This document shows, one piece after another, positions 26,641 through 35,364 of a stretch of DNA of 64,000 nt. Every line of letters begins with the position of its first letter. The first letter of the stretch is position 1. Source of the stretch: Candidatus Desulfofervidaceae bacterium (GTDB lineage Bacteria > Desulfobacterota > Desulfofervidia > Desulfofervidales > Desulfofervidaceae); contig JAMOPI010000020.1 in NCBI GenBank assembly GCA_027064585.1, forward strand, positions 1 to 64,000, written 5' to 3'. The translations under genes were made by a program, and so were the position numbers. Below the pieces are notes generated by a model, which had not been told where the DNA came from, ran no database searches, and saw only the letters and a program-made list of their open reading frames with translations.

Positions 26641-27117
26641 TTAACCCAAAATCCGTGATTGCCCTTCAAAAACCCCACAAGTTGCTTATCATAAAGCGAT
26701 TTTTTAAAAAATACCTTTCACCTAAAAGGTGAAAAACATTTATTTTCCCTCAAGCCCAATTATAATTATAGCGCCTTCGCTCGCTTATGCGGTCAAGGCC
26801 AAGCCCTACGGGTGGCCTTCGGCCAGCCTTGACCGCGCTCGCTGCGGCGCTGACTTTTTATTTGAGGTTGGAAGGAAAAAAGGAAATTTTCTTTTCCCTT
26901 TCTCCTTTCACAACTTCTTTTTTGCCCAAGGCCGAGTGTGGTCAAGGGCAAGCCCGCAGGGCGCAGCCTGCGCCAAAGGCGCAGGTCGGAACGAACGTAG
27001 TGAGTGAAGCCCCTTGACCACCTAACGAGGCCTTGGCGTATAATTTCTGTAAGGAAGGAGATAGGAAAATTCATTAATTTTTGGAATACTATAAATCAAT
27101 CACGGATTTTGGGGTTA
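26641..27117 (-). repeat. MITE-like element, copy C (longest, inverted)
   Basis: About 477 bp, bounded by TTAACCCAAAATCCGTGATTG and its near-perfect inverse CAATCACGGATTTTGGGGTTAA, so the terminal repeats span about 20 bp and include TTAA at both ends. It is inverted relative to copies A and B. It carries two GC-rich palindromes: a 10-bp GCGGTCAAGG/CCTTGACCGC stem (26789-26836) and an 11-bp GTGGTCAAGGG/CCCTTGACCAC stem (26938-27021) nested in CAAGGCC/GGCCTTG. The conserved CACCTAAAAGGTG hairpin and CCAATTATAATTATAGCGCC block lie between 26719 and 26775. Short open frames here on both strands are by-products of GC-rich repeats. Confidence 0.85.
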
Positions 27118-27131
27118 AGCAATCACCAAAC

Positions 27132-27623
27132 TTAAAACGCTATCACCAACTCTACCTTTCCGTTTTTTGCTGGCAAAGTAATTTTATAGGATACAGGTAG
27201 CTTTTTTACTTCAAAACTTCTATCTTTTAACTGTTCTATTTTGATCTTGAATTTTTGAGCTATTTTAAACCTAATTTTGCCTTTTGGCGTTTTAAACACC
27301 AGCATTTTACCGTCATACCAAAACGGATATGCTAGCTTTTGGGTAAACCTGAAGCTACCTTTTTTCTTATAAAATTCAAGGTAAAGCATATAAATATGCC
27401 CTTTATAATGGGTAATTCTAGAATTTGAAAGTTTGTATTCTCCATCAGCAAAACCACCTATAAAGTTGAAATTTGCCTTTGCTTTTTTAACTGTGAAATC
27501 AACGGTTTTTGCTAGTTTTTCTTCTTCAAGAAAAAATTGTTCTATATTTTCTGCCTTGACTATACTCACAATTCCCCACATGACATAAAAGAACAATATA
27601 ATTGAACTTATAAGGAATTTCAT
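27132..27623 (-). CDS. Exported protein of unknown function
   Basis: About 163 residues from the ATG at 27623. It opens with a signal peptide: MKFLISSIILFFYVMWGIV, with a likely cleavage site after VKA (about residue 26). The mature part is predicted mostly beta: repeated short strands with GEYKLSNSRI, GKMLVFKTPKGKIRF and LPVSYKITLPAKNGKVEL. This recalls small periplasmic lipid- or polymer-binding proteins, but no family is recognised. The site before the ATG (AAGAAG) is weak. It stands alone next to repeat copy C. Confidence 0.6.
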   Translation of the reverse strand: MKFLISSIILFFYVMWGIVSIVKAENIEQFFLEEEKLAKTVDFTVKKAKANFNFIGGFADGEYKLSNSRITHYKGHIYMLYLEFYKKKGSFRFTQKLAYPFWYDGKMLVFKTPKGKIRFKIAQKFKIKIEQLKDRSFEVKKLPVSYKITLPAKNGKVELVIAF

Positions 27624-27984
27624 TTTTCTTCTTACAGTGGTAAACACTTTTTTATTTTAGCATCACCGTTAGCCTGGTCAAGGCTGGCAGAGTTTGTTTA
27701 CCAGTTCTTTAAGACGACACCTTAAAGACGCTGATTGGTATAATTTTAAGTGTAAAAATTTATTCATAAAAAGGGATAAACTGTTTTGTCCTTTAATTTT
27801 TAGAAATGGTTAGTTGATAAGGGATAGTTTAATAGTAGTAAAATTTTGGGGTGAAATGGAAAGTAGAGGGAATAAGGGATGGCAGAGCTTACAATATAGA
27901 GTTTAGCCCTCAGATTTATTTTATCTGAACCATGTGGGATATAAGTTACGACGGCCGGCTGGCAGCAGACGGTGGATTCTCGAC
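27624..27984. other. Intergenic region without a recognised gene
   Basis: About 360 bp, AT-rich up to 27930, then a short GC-rich patch (27949-27975) just before the UbiB stop. It contains a CTGGTCAAGGCTGGC fragment at 27674-27688 resembling the GGTCAAGG core of the repeat family. A segment TTATCTGAACCATGTGGGAT near 27920 has the look of a CRISPR-type repeat but occurs only once. No credible coding frame is seen. Confidence 0.5.
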
Positions 27985-29673
27985 TCAAAATTTACCTGAG
28001 CGAAAAATGGCAATAAGGAGCAATATACCCATAATGCCAGCAATGGAAAAGCCTAAAAGACCTATGGCAGGAATGCCAAAGAAATAAGGAGGCGTATTGG
28101 CCAGGACGATAAGAGCCGATCCTACAATAAGGGCGGCTACGATGATGGCAAAGGCAAGACGGTTACTGACTTGATCTTGTTTGGCAATGAAATCTTCAAG
28201 ATGTTTATGTTCAAGCCTGATCTTAAATTCTCCCCTTTTAAAAAGCCTGACAATTTCCCTGATTTCTTGAGGTAATTCCTGCAAAAGGAAGATAAGCTCT
28301 CCCAGTCCCCTTTGCCACCTACGCGCCATCAGAAAGGGATTATACTTTTGGGAGACGATTTTTTTGATAAAGGGCTTTATGTGCGTGATGGCGTCAAACT
28401 CAGGGTCAAGGGATTTACCTAGCCCTTCTAGGGCTACTAGGGCTTTATTTAAAAGAAATAGATCAGGGGGAATTCTTAAATGGTGCCTTTCTACGATAGA
28501 AAGCACCTGCCGAAAGAGGTGCTTTAATCTAATTTGTTTAAGGGGCACACCATGATATTGATCCAAAAGCTCCCAGATATCTAGCTTAAGCTCCTTTAGA
28601 TTTACGTTTTCAGCCGGATACAGTTTTAAAAGCCAGCGGGTAGTTTCTTCTACATCCTTGTCTACAAAGGCACGCGCAAGTTGAGCCAATGTGTCTTTAG
28701 TTTCGCTATCTATACGGCCCATCATACCGTAATCTAAAAAGCAGATAATGTTACCAGGCAAAATAAAGATATTGCCAGGATGGGGGTCACCATGAAAAAA
28801 GTTATATTCAAAGACTTGCTTTAGAATTAAATTTGCTCCGCGGCGGGCGATAAGACGACAATCATAACCGCTAGCCTTAAGTTTTTCAACCTCAGAAATT
28901 TTGATGCCGTCAATAAATTCCATGGTCAAAATCTTTTCCGTAGAATAAGCTCGGTAGACCTTAGGAACATAAATCGTGGTATCGCCTATAAAATTTTTGG
29001 CAAAACGTTCTATATTAGCAGCCTCAAGGGTGTAATCTAGTTCCTTAGTAATACTTTTCGCAAATTCCTTGACAACACTTACTGGGTCATACCATTCAGC
29101 TTCTACAATATGCCGCTGTAGTAGCTTGGCAAGATAGAGCATAATTTCTAAATCTATTTCTATTATGCGTTTAATGTGGGGACGCTGTACCTTGACCGCA
29201 ACCTCTTCTCCTGTTTTTAAGCGGGCCCGATGCACTTGTCCCAAAGAGGCGGCGGCAATAGGTTTTTCTTCAAAGAAGGAAAAAATGACCTCTAATGGTT
29301 TTTTTAATTCTGATTCAATGATTTCTTTAACCTCGGCAAAGGAAAAGGGTGGTACCTTGTCCTGAAGCTTAGCCAATTCTTCTGCCAAACTTGGAGGGAC
29401 AAGGTCAGGACGGGTGCTTAAGAGTTGTCCTAATTTGATAAAGGTAGGTCCAAGTTCCTCTAGGGCCAACCGGATGCGTTCATAACGGGTGAGGTGAGAA
29501 ACTTCTGTTTTTTTGTAAAAGAAACCAATACCCTTCTCAAAAAACTGATAAAGACGAAGCTGACCCAGAATATCACCAAATCCATACTTAATCAGAATGC
29601 CTAAGATCTGCTGATAACGCCGGAAGTGCCGATAGGTACGGGTAACTGTATGTAGTTTTCTAAGGGATATCAT
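27985..29673 (-). CDS. UbiB/AarF/ABC1-family atypical kinase
   Basis: A 562-residue membrane-anchored protein of the UbiB family. Family motifs are present: [18 protein letters not shown] (KxGQ), [16 protein letters not shown] (Ala-rich loop replacing the P-loop), VAVKVQRP (Lys), [14 protein letters not shown] (catalytic loop) and FLDYGMMGR (metal Asp). Two hydrophobic segments at the C-terminus (about 505-560) anchor it to the membrane. In ubiquinone-making bacteria the family supports quinone biosynthesis; here, with only menaquinone genes visible, the role is open. The start overlaps the stop of the phasin-like gene upstream. Confidence 0.9.
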   Translation of the reverse strand: MISLRKLHTVTRTYRHFRRYQQILGILIKYGFGDILGQLRLYQFFEKGIGFFYKKTEVSHLTRYERIRLALEELGPTFIKLGQLLSTRPDLVPPSLAEELAKLQDKVPPFSFAEVKEIIESELKKPLEVIFSFFEEKPIAAASLGQVHRARLKTGEEVAVKVQRPHIKRIIEIDLEIMLYLAKLLQRHIVEAEWYDPVSVVKEFAKSITKELDYTLEAANIERFAKNFIGDTTIYVPKVYRAYSTEKILTMEFIDGIKISEVEKLKASGYDCRLIARRGANLILKQVFEYNFFHGDPHPGNIFILPGNIICFLDYGMMGRIDSETKDTLAQLARAFVDKDVEETTRWLLKLYPAENVNLKELKLDIWELLDQYHGVPLKQIRLKHLFRQVLSIVERHHLRIPPDLFLLNKALVALEGLGKSLDPEFDAITHIKPFIKKIVSQKYNPFLMARRWQRGLGELIFLLQELPQEIREIVRLFKRGEFKIRLEHKHLEDFIAKQDQVSNRLAFAIIVAALIVGSALIVLANTPPYFFGIPAIGLLGFSIAGIMGILLLIAIFRSGKF

Positions 29674-29981
29674 TTATCCTTACTTAATGTCTCCAAACAC
29701 CTCTCAATGGCCTCTAGCCGCTGCATGATTTCTTTTATTTCCTCCTTAGAAGGTAAATCAAGCTTACGAATGGCTTCCTGCACAAGGGATTCTACTTTCT
29801 TTTGTAATTCCTGCTGGGTCTCTTCGGACTTGTTCATAAGTATTTCTATAAATTCTTTCCCTTCTTTTTCTGAAATTGTTCCTTTTTTTATTAATTCATT
29901 AATTATCCCTTCGGCCTTTTCCTTAGTCATAAGGGTCAAACCAAGCCCTATAAAAAATCCCTTTTTTAACATTTCTAGCAT
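29670..29981 (-). CDS. Phasin-like helical protein
   Basis: A 103-residue protein, start at 29981 with GGAGG 6 bp upstream. It begins MLEMLKKGFFIGLGLTLMTK and continues as amphipathic Lys/Glu-rich helix with KAEGIINELIKKGTIS and a C-terminal coiled coil (LEAIERCLETLSK). This pattern is that of phasin/PhaF-like proteins (polyhydroxyalkanoate regulatory family). No PHA synthase is in view. Gene overlap (4 bp) with the UbiB-family kinase is a recurrent pairing and suggests that it acts with the kinase at the membrane (inference). Confidence 0.75.
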   Translation of the reverse strand: MLEMLKKGFFIGLGLTLMTKEKAEGIINELIKKGTISEKEGKEFIEILMNKSEETQQELQKKVESLVQEAIRKLDLPSKEEIKEIMQRLEAIERCLETLSKDK

Positions 29982-30094
29982 TTTTACCTCCTCCGCTTTT
30001 TTTTTAATAAATAAAATAACACATCCTGTTTTAAGAAGCAATGAAGAAAAACTTTGGGATGCGTGATGTGTAATGTGTAATGTGTTGAGTGTTT

Positions 30095-30124
30095 TTGAGA
30101 AATGTAGATGTAAGTCGGTATAAT
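30095..30124 (+). promoter_or_regulatory. Candidate promoter for rlmD
   Basis: TTGAGA at 30095-30100 and a consensus TATAAT at 30119-30124 with an 18-bp spacer, about 60 bp before the ATG of the methyltransferase gene. The surrounding intergenic region separates it from the divergent phasin-ubiB pair. Confidence 0.55.
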
Positions 30125-30186
30125 GGTAAAGTAATGACAGATTTAAAAGCTTGCCCTAAATAAAAATAGTTGTTATCCTTAATACC

Positions 30187-31494
30187 ATGCATATAGAGAT
30201 TGAAAAATTGGTTTTTGGTGGCTGGGGATTGGGAAGAGTAGGGGGAAAGGTTGTCTTTGTGCCCTATGTCATGCCAGGGGAGGTGGTAGAGGCAGAGATT
30301 GTGGCCGAAAGAAAGGACTATGCCTTTGCCGAACTAAAAGAGGTTATCTCTCCTGCCCCAGAAAGGCAAATACCGGTTTGCCCCCACTTTGGTTTCTGCG
30401 GGGGGTGTGATTATCAGCACATTCCGTATGCGCTTCAACTTAAATTTAAGAAAGAGCAGCTTAAGGAAGAAATTACCCACATCCTGGGGCAAGATATTGC
30501 TTCTGTAATAAAACCAATTTTGCCTTCTCCCAACGCCTTTTCTTACCGCAATCGGCTCAAATTGAGAGTAAAAAGAGAAGGATACCAGGTTAGACTTGGT
30601 GCTTATAAAAAGAATACCAGAGAATTTATCCCTATAAATGACTGTCCGGTAGCAGAAGAACTTATTCGCCAGTGTTTACCTGTTCTGCAAACGGTGTTAA
30701 GCCAACATGCGGCCATTGCCACACAAATTACAGGGGTAGAAGTGTTTTCTAGCCAGGACGAAGGCAAAGGATTTATTGTCTTTAAAACCCTGATAGGGAT
30801 AAATAAAAAGCTTCTTGTGAATATGGCCGAAGAATTGATGTCTTCTTTGCCTTTTTTGAAAGATGTCCTTTATGAGCACATGGCATTTGTCTATCCCCGT
30901 TCTTTATTTGAGAAGGGTTACACGCAAAGTGGGCTATTTTATGAGGTAGAGGGGTTTAGACTTATTCGCTATCCTGGCACGTTTTTTCAGGTAAATACTG
31001 GACAGAATAAAAACCTCGTAAGATATGTAAAAACACTGCTTGCACCTGATCGGAAAGAAGAAATTTTAGAACTCTATGCCGGTATTGGTAACCTTTCTCT
31101 TCCGCTGGCTAAGGTCAGCAAAAGGCTGGTAGGGCTAGAGACAAATTCCTTGGCCGTGAAAAATGCCAATTACAACGCACAGTTAAACAAGGTAAAAGCT
31201 ATATTCAAACGGATAGATGTAGAAACGGCCTTAGAAGAATTCTTAAAAGAAGATAATGCCTTTGATCATCTTGTCCTTGATCCACCTCGCACTGGGTGTA
31301 TACGCTCCCTTAAAACGGCATTGAGCCTCTTTCATCCGCACAAAATTGTATATGTATCTTGTCATCCCGCCACCCTGGCCAGAGATCTAAAGTTCCTCCT
31401 AGGACAAGGGTATCAGTTAAAGACAATTCAACCCTTAGATATGTTTCCCCAGACACAGCATATAGAAACAATTAGCCTTTTGACATTTGGCTAA
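30187..31494 (+). CDS. 23S rRNA (uracil-C5)-methyltransferase, RlmD/TrmA family
   Basis: Makes 5-methyluridine in RNA, most likely 23S rRNA. The 435-residue protein has an N-terminal TRAM domain (about 1-60), four Fe-S cysteines with CPHFGFCGGCDYQHI (about 74-86) and the later Cys in NDCPVAEE, and a methyltransferase domain with LELYAGIGNLSLPLA, LDPPRTGC and YVSCHPATLARDL (catalytic Cys). TFFQVNTGQNKNLV is also typical. Which uracil it modifies (1939, 747 or tRNA 54) cannot be fixed from sequence alone. It is transcribed on its own, divergent to the UbiB operon. Confidence 0.9.
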   Translation: MHIEIEKLVFGGWGLGRVGGKVVFVPYVMPGEVVEAEIVAERKDYAFAELKEVISPAPERQIPVCPHFGFCGGCDYQHIPYALQLKFKKEQLKEEITHILGQDIASVIKPILPSPNAFSYRNRLKLRVKREGYQVRLGAYKKNTREFIPINDCPVAEELIRQCLPVLQTVLSQHAAIATQITGVEVFSSQDEGKGFIVFKTLIGINKKLLVNMAEELMSSLPFLKDVLYEHMAFVYPRSLFEKGYTQSGLFYEVEGFRLIRYPGTFFQVNTGQNKNLVRYVKTLLAPDRKEEILELYAGIGNLSLPLAKVSKRLVGLETNSLAVKNANYNAQLNKVKAIFKRIDVETALEEFLKEDNAFDHLVLDPPRTGCIRSLKTALSLFHPHKIVYVSCHPATLARDLKFLLGQGYQLKTIQPLDMFPQTQHIETISLLTFG

Positions 31495-31499
31495 AAAAT

Positions 31500-31520
31500 C
31501 TAACTGATAACATGCGTTAG
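31500..31520 (-). terminator. Weak candidate terminator
   Basis: CTAAC and GTTAG form a 5-bp stem; on the minus strand it is followed by ATTTTTT. It lies about 90 bp after the stop of the PAC2 gene and just after the rlmD stop, so it could act on either strand, but the stem is short. Confidence 0.3.
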
Positions 31521-31606
31521 CAAAAAATAAATAACACCGTCAGGCTAATAACCACAAAACTTACACCTTTTACGCATCACCCATTTGCGCATTTACTCTT
31601 TCACAC

Positions 31607-32374
31607 CTAATGCAATGTCTCTGATCCCTTAGGTTTTGCCAATTGTTGTCCTTTTTCCTGTACGGTCTTAAGATAATTGTCTACTTCACTTTCCATGTAT
31701 TTAGCTAATTCATCCAAATCAGAGGTGTCCACAGGAAGGTCTGTCAGAAGAGAAAGGGCCTCTATAATCGCCTTCGTAGCCTTTGGATTTTCTATCTGGA
31801 CGGTGTAAAAGGGAATTTCTCCTAAAAGGCAAATACACTCAAATCCCTTTTCCTGAGCCACTCCCAAAAGAGACCCATTCATACCGCTGATAGTTCCCCG
31901 TTTCATAGGCCGAAAGTTATATTGGCTGAGAGTGTTAATGATGTCTTCACTTGAGGCCACCGTCCAAATACCAGGTGTATCTTTATGGCTGATTTCTACC
32001 GGCATGGCTGCCGCGGTGATAATCCTTTTTACCCCATGTAAACGGGCAAACTCTAAGATAGTATTGGCAAGGGCATATTCCCTTCCAGGAACTGGTTGCG
32101 CCTCACCGATAAAGATAAGTAAAGACTTATCCTCTAGCTGGGAGTAATAAAATTCGTTTCTGGGCACAAAAATTGGCTCAATTAAACCTGCTTGAATAGA
32201 AATGCCAGGTAATTGAAAGAGTTCATCTGAAGGGATTACTGCTATCTTTTCCGTAGGTAAGTGTTCCTTAAGGTATTTACCCACACTCAGGGCGACATAG
32301 CCCATGCCTGGCCAACAGGCAAAAAGCACTGGCGTCTCAAAGTCTTTTTTAAATACCTCTATACTTAAACTCAT
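31607..32374 (-). CDS. PAC2-family (proteasome-assembly-chaperone-like) protein
   Basis: A 255-residue protein from the ATG at 32374, preceded by AAGGAGG. Visible are PVLFACWPGMGYVALSVGKY, LLIFIGEAQPVPGREYALA, IITAAAMPVEISH and GSLLGVAQEKGFECICLLGE, the ATP-grasp-like PAC2 pattern common in archaea and some bacteria. In eukaryotes relatives assist proteasome assembly; the bacterial role is unknown. The C-terminal tail (about 225-255) is helical and charged. It is 13 bp downstream of the methyltransferase gene in a three-gene run with DUF1015. Confidence 0.85.
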   Translation of the reverse strand: MSLSIEVFKKDFETPVLFACWPGMGYVALSVGKYLKEHLPTEKIAVIPSDELFQLPGISIQAGLIEPIFVPRNEFYYSQLEDKSLLIFIGEAQPVPGREYALANTILEFARLHGVKRIITAAAMPVEISHKDTPGIWTVASSEDIINTLSQYNFRPMKRGTISGMNGSLLGVAQEKGFECICLLGEIPFYTVQIENPKATKAIIEALSLLTDLPVDTSDLDELAKYMESEVDNYLKTVQEKGQQLAKPKGSETLH

Positions 32375-32387
32375 TTTTCCTCCTTTT

Positions 32388-33119
32388 TTACCATTTATAG
32401 TATGCTGCCACTTCTGGCGTGTAGCGCTTTTCTGCTTCATAGATGACAAGAGGTGGCAAAACAGTTGTTTCTTCTTTCCCTCCTTTGATTGCTTCTACCA
32501 AAACAAAATTAGCCTCTTTATTCTGATAAGGATGCACAAAGCGCACTTTCTTTGGTTCTAGCCTATCCTCCTTTAATACTGTCAAAAGTCGCATCATCCG
32601 ATAGGCTGGATAAATAAGATAAAGTCTTCCTTTTTCTTTTAACATAATTTTTGCCACTTGCACAACCTCTTTTACCGACCCTTTAAGCTCATGGCGAGCA
32701 ATGGCCGACTCTAAAACAGGATTAATTCGCCCTGTGCCAAGGGCGTAATAGGGTGGATTGCTAACGATGACATCAAAAGTTTTTTTCCAGAGAAAATGAG
32801 GGACATCACGCATATCTGCCTGTATAACAGCAATTTTGTCCTCACATTGATTTAGCTCAATGTTCTTTTGGGCCAGTTGGGCCAATGGGCCCTGTAGTTC
32901 TACGGCGACAATTTTACCTACAGTAGGATATCTAAGGGCTAGGATTAAGGCAATAATACCATTACCTGTGCCCAATTCTAATACCCATTCTTTCTTTTTT
33001 ATTTGCACAAAATGGGCTAAAATAAAGGTGTCTATGGCAAAACGGTAACCACGCTTGTGTTGATAGACTTTTAATTTTCCTCCTGCCAAAATGTCAAGGG
33101 TATGGTTTTGCCTAAGCAT
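32388..33119 (-). CDS. TrmN6-like (COG4123) N6-adenine methyltransferase
   Basis: A 243-residue SAM-dependent methyltransferase resembling the tRNA1(Val) A37 N6-methyltransferase family. Visible are GYRFAIDTFILAHF (N-terminal signature), VLELGTGNGIIALILA (motif I), and DVIVSNPPYYALG with the NPPY catalytic motif for amino-methylation. The C-terminal KKVRFVHPYQNKEANFVLVEA is also characteristic. Its start abuts the DUF1015 stop with a 1-bp overlap, so the two are co-transcribed. Confidence 0.87.
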   Translation of the reverse strand: MLRQNHTLDILAGGKLKVYQHKRGYRFAIDTFILAHFVQIKKKEWVLELGTGNGIIALILALRYPTVGKIVAVELQGPLAQLAQKNIELNQCEDKIAVIQADMRDVPHFLWKKTFDVIVSNPPYYALGTGRINPVLESAIARHELKGSVKEVVQVAKIMLKEKGRLYLIYPAYRMMRLLTVLKEDRLEPKKVRFVHPYQNKEANFVLVEAIKGGKEETTVLPPLVIYEAEKRYTPEVAAYYKW

Positions 33120-34405
33120 TAGTATTGAAGGTCATTAATTACCAGGCCGGTAAGTAATTTGGGATAAAAACAAGTAGACTTTCGGGGCATCAAATATGAA
33201 GAAAGCACTACTTCTTTAAGCTGTTCTGCTGGGGTAGAATTAAGTAAAAAGGCTAGCCTGTATTGGTTGTTACGGATTAATGCAATTGCCTTGGTGTTAG
33301 TATAGACATATTCAATAAAGTCTTCCTGGTTAAAGTGTTCCTCTTTAAGCCCTAGAATGCGTTTTAAAATAAGCTTGGTTAGCACCATGACATCTAGTTT
33401 TCTTAGAACTTCTGGCAATTGTGGTGCCCAAATTTCACTTTTTAACACAAAGATGTAAAAATGAGACTTGTCATCGCCACAATAACAGCCAATAGCCTGT
33501 TTTTGTTTTTTTCTTTTAAAAGTATGTAAGGCCTGCCAGAATTCATCCTCTTGGGTGTAGGTTTTGACTTCAAAAAAGTCCTTTATTCTGTCCAAAAATG
33601 TAGCCAAAGAAAAATTTGGCAGAGAATGCTGCGGAAGCAGACGGTGAATGGGCAAAATCGTCAGCTGATCGTCGTTTAAATTGCTTAAATACATAGAGAC
33701 AAAATGAAAGGGAGCATCCTGAGAGGCATTGGGAAGCTCTTTTGCCATTTCTTCTTTATAGGCGAGGGCAGTGCGATAACGGTGATGACCATCGGCAATG
33801 ATGACCTTTTTATTCTGCAGAAGCCTTTTTACCTTCTCAATCACTTTTTTATCTTCAATCTGCCAAACCCGATGAAGAACTCCCTCATGTTTTACGGAGA
33901 TAAAAGGAGGTCTTTTTTGGACAATAGGGTTTAAAAAGGCAAAGACTTCATCTTCTGGGTCATCGTAAACACCATAAACCTGACTAAAGTTGGCTTGGGT
34001 AACCTTTAATAGCCTTAACCTTTCTGAAACCGTTTTAGAAAAAGTTTTCTCATGAGGTAGGATAATGCCCTTATCAAAAGATTCTATGCGCACGCGAGCA
34101 ATAAATCCTTTTTGCTGCTTTCTTATCCCGTTGATCGTATATTCCATATAATAAGGGAAAATGGACTCTTGGGGGATAGGTGTTAAAATCTGGTCTCTTA
34201 ACCACTGCTTATAATAGGCAGCTGCCTTTTCTATCCAATTCTTTTCTTTACCTAAAATTAAACGAACGATATTGTAAGGACTTTTTCTTAATAAAGCTTC
34301 TCGTTCATCATCTGTAATTACATCATAAGGAGGACTAATGACATCTTCTATCTTTACCTTGTCTTGATTATAAATAACTCCCTTAAACCCTCTGATTTCT
34401 ACCAT
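33119..34405 (-). CDS. DUF1015-family protein
   Basis: A 428-residue cytoplasmic protein of the DUF1015 family, found widely in anaerobes and of unknown biochemical role. Recognised blocks are FKGVIYNQDKVKIEDVISPP, YDVITDDEREALL, IILPHEKTFSKTVSERLRLL, IADGHHRYRTALAY and LPIHRLLP. The ADGHHRY box with adjacent acidic residues looks like an active or metal site. It heads the run DUF1015 - methyltransferase - PAC2 on the minus strand, divergent from uppP. Confidence 0.88.
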   Translation of the reverse strand: MVEIRGFKGVIYNQDKVKIEDVISPPYDVITDDEREALLRKSPYNIVRLILGKEKNWIEKAAAYYKQWLRDQILTPIPQESIFPYYMEYTINGIRKQQKGFIARVRIESFDKGIILPHEKTFSKTVSERLRLLKVTQANFSQVYGVYDDPEDEVFAFLNPIVQKRPPFISVKHEGVLHRVWQIEDKKVIEKVKRLLQNKKVIIADGHHRYRTALAYKEEMAKELPNASQDAPFHFVSMYLSNLNDDQLTILPIHRLLPQHSLPNFSLATFLDRIKDFFEVKTYTQEDEFWQALHTFKRKKQKQAIGCYCGDDKSHFYIFVLKSEIWAPQLPEVLRKLDVMVLTKLILKRILGLKEEHFNQEDFIEYVYTNTKAIALIRNNQYRLAFLLNSTPAEQLKEVVLSSYLMPRKSTCFYPKLLTGLVINDLQY

Positions 34406-34520
34406 TCTTTGCTCCTTAAAACAGTGCGCTAAATAACATATTGAAAGAATTTTAGCAAGGCGTCAAAATTTTATTTCACTTCTTGACTTTCTCTTCCTGG
34501 CATGGTTTAAGTCACAATTT

Positions 34521-35297
34521 ATGATGCATACTAAATTAATATTACAAGCCATTTTTTTAGGTATTTTACAGGGGGTAACCGAATTTCTGCCGATTAGTAG
34601 CTCTGGTCATCTAGTTATTGCTCAGCATTTTTGTCCTGAAATTGCCCGTTTTCCGGTAAGTCTGGATGTCATCCTTCATTTAGGCACATTGTTGGCCCTT
34701 TGTGTCTATTTTTGGAAGGATTTGATAGAAATGCTTTTGCATCCACGACTGGGTATTCCTGTTGTGGTTGCCACCTTTGTTACCGCAGGGGTGGTGTTAC
34801 CCTTTAAAAAGATTGTTGAATCCTTTTTTTCTTCTCCCCAGCTAGCCTGTCTTATGTTATTTGTCACAGGCACCCTCTTGTTCATTGCCACGAAAAAGAA
34901 GGGAAATGACTGGGAACAAGTAAGAGTATTGGATGCAGTTAAGATTGGTTTGGCTCAGGCCATAGCGGTCATTCCGGGTATCTCTCGCTCTGGTACGACG
35001 ATTGTGGCTGGGGTTTTATTTGGCCTTAAGGCAGAAACAGCCGCACGGTTTTCTTTTTTAATTGCCATTCCCGCCATCTTAGGGGCTGGCGTGCTTGAAC
35101 TATCTGATTTGCACGGTTTCCCTTTATCTCTTCTTCTATCTTATTTTCTAGGCTTTCTTGCTTCATTTTTCTCTGGCCTATGGGCTATAAAGTGGCTCCT
35201 TAGGCTTCTTAGCCATACCCAAAATGCCCTTAAATATTTTGCCTATTACTGTTGGTTAGCAGGGATTATCTTTTTGATATTGATTAGATTTGTTTAG
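34521..35297 (+). CDS. uppP: Undecaprenyl-diphosphatase
   Basis: Inner-membrane enzyme that recycles undecaprenyl diphosphate for cell-wall synthesis. The 258-residue protein shows the two hallmark blocks GVTEFLPISSSGHLVIAQ (about 17-33) and AVIPGISRSGTTIVAGV (about 155-170), with about seven membrane segments. Two ATGs occur in tandem and no clear ribosome binding site precedes them. TTGACT at 34483 may be part of its promoter, but the -10 is poor. The gene is followed by xerC after 67 bp. Confidence 0.95.
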   Translation: MMHTKLILQAIFLGILQGVTEFLPISSSGHLVIAQHFCPEIARFPVSLDVILHLGTLLALCVYFWKDLIEMLLHPRLGIPVVVATFVTAGVVLPFKKIVESFFSSPQLACLMLFVTGTLLFIATKKKGNDWEQVRVLDAVKIGLAQAIAVIPGISRSGTTIVAGVLFGLKAETAARFSFLIAIPAILGAGVLELSDLHGFPLSLLLSYFLGFLASFFSGLWAIKWLLRLLSHTQNALKYFAYYCWLAGIIFLILIRFV

Positions 35298-35364
35298 TTT
35301 CCCTTTGTTAATAAACCGTAAATGATGACTTGATTTTCAGCCTATTTGTGTTATTTAAAGTTTT

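Noticed and set aside
26729-27074. Open frames of 76-93 codons on both strands within repeat copy C
   Set aside because: They arise from GC-rich palindromes, have unlike-protein composition, overlap each other on both strands and lack ribosome binding sites.
27915-27950. CRISPR-repeat-like segment (TTATCTGAACCATGTGGGAT...)
   Set aside because: It resembles the style of type I/III repeats but occurs once. No second repeat, spacer series or cas gene is visible, so a CRISPR array cannot be supported.
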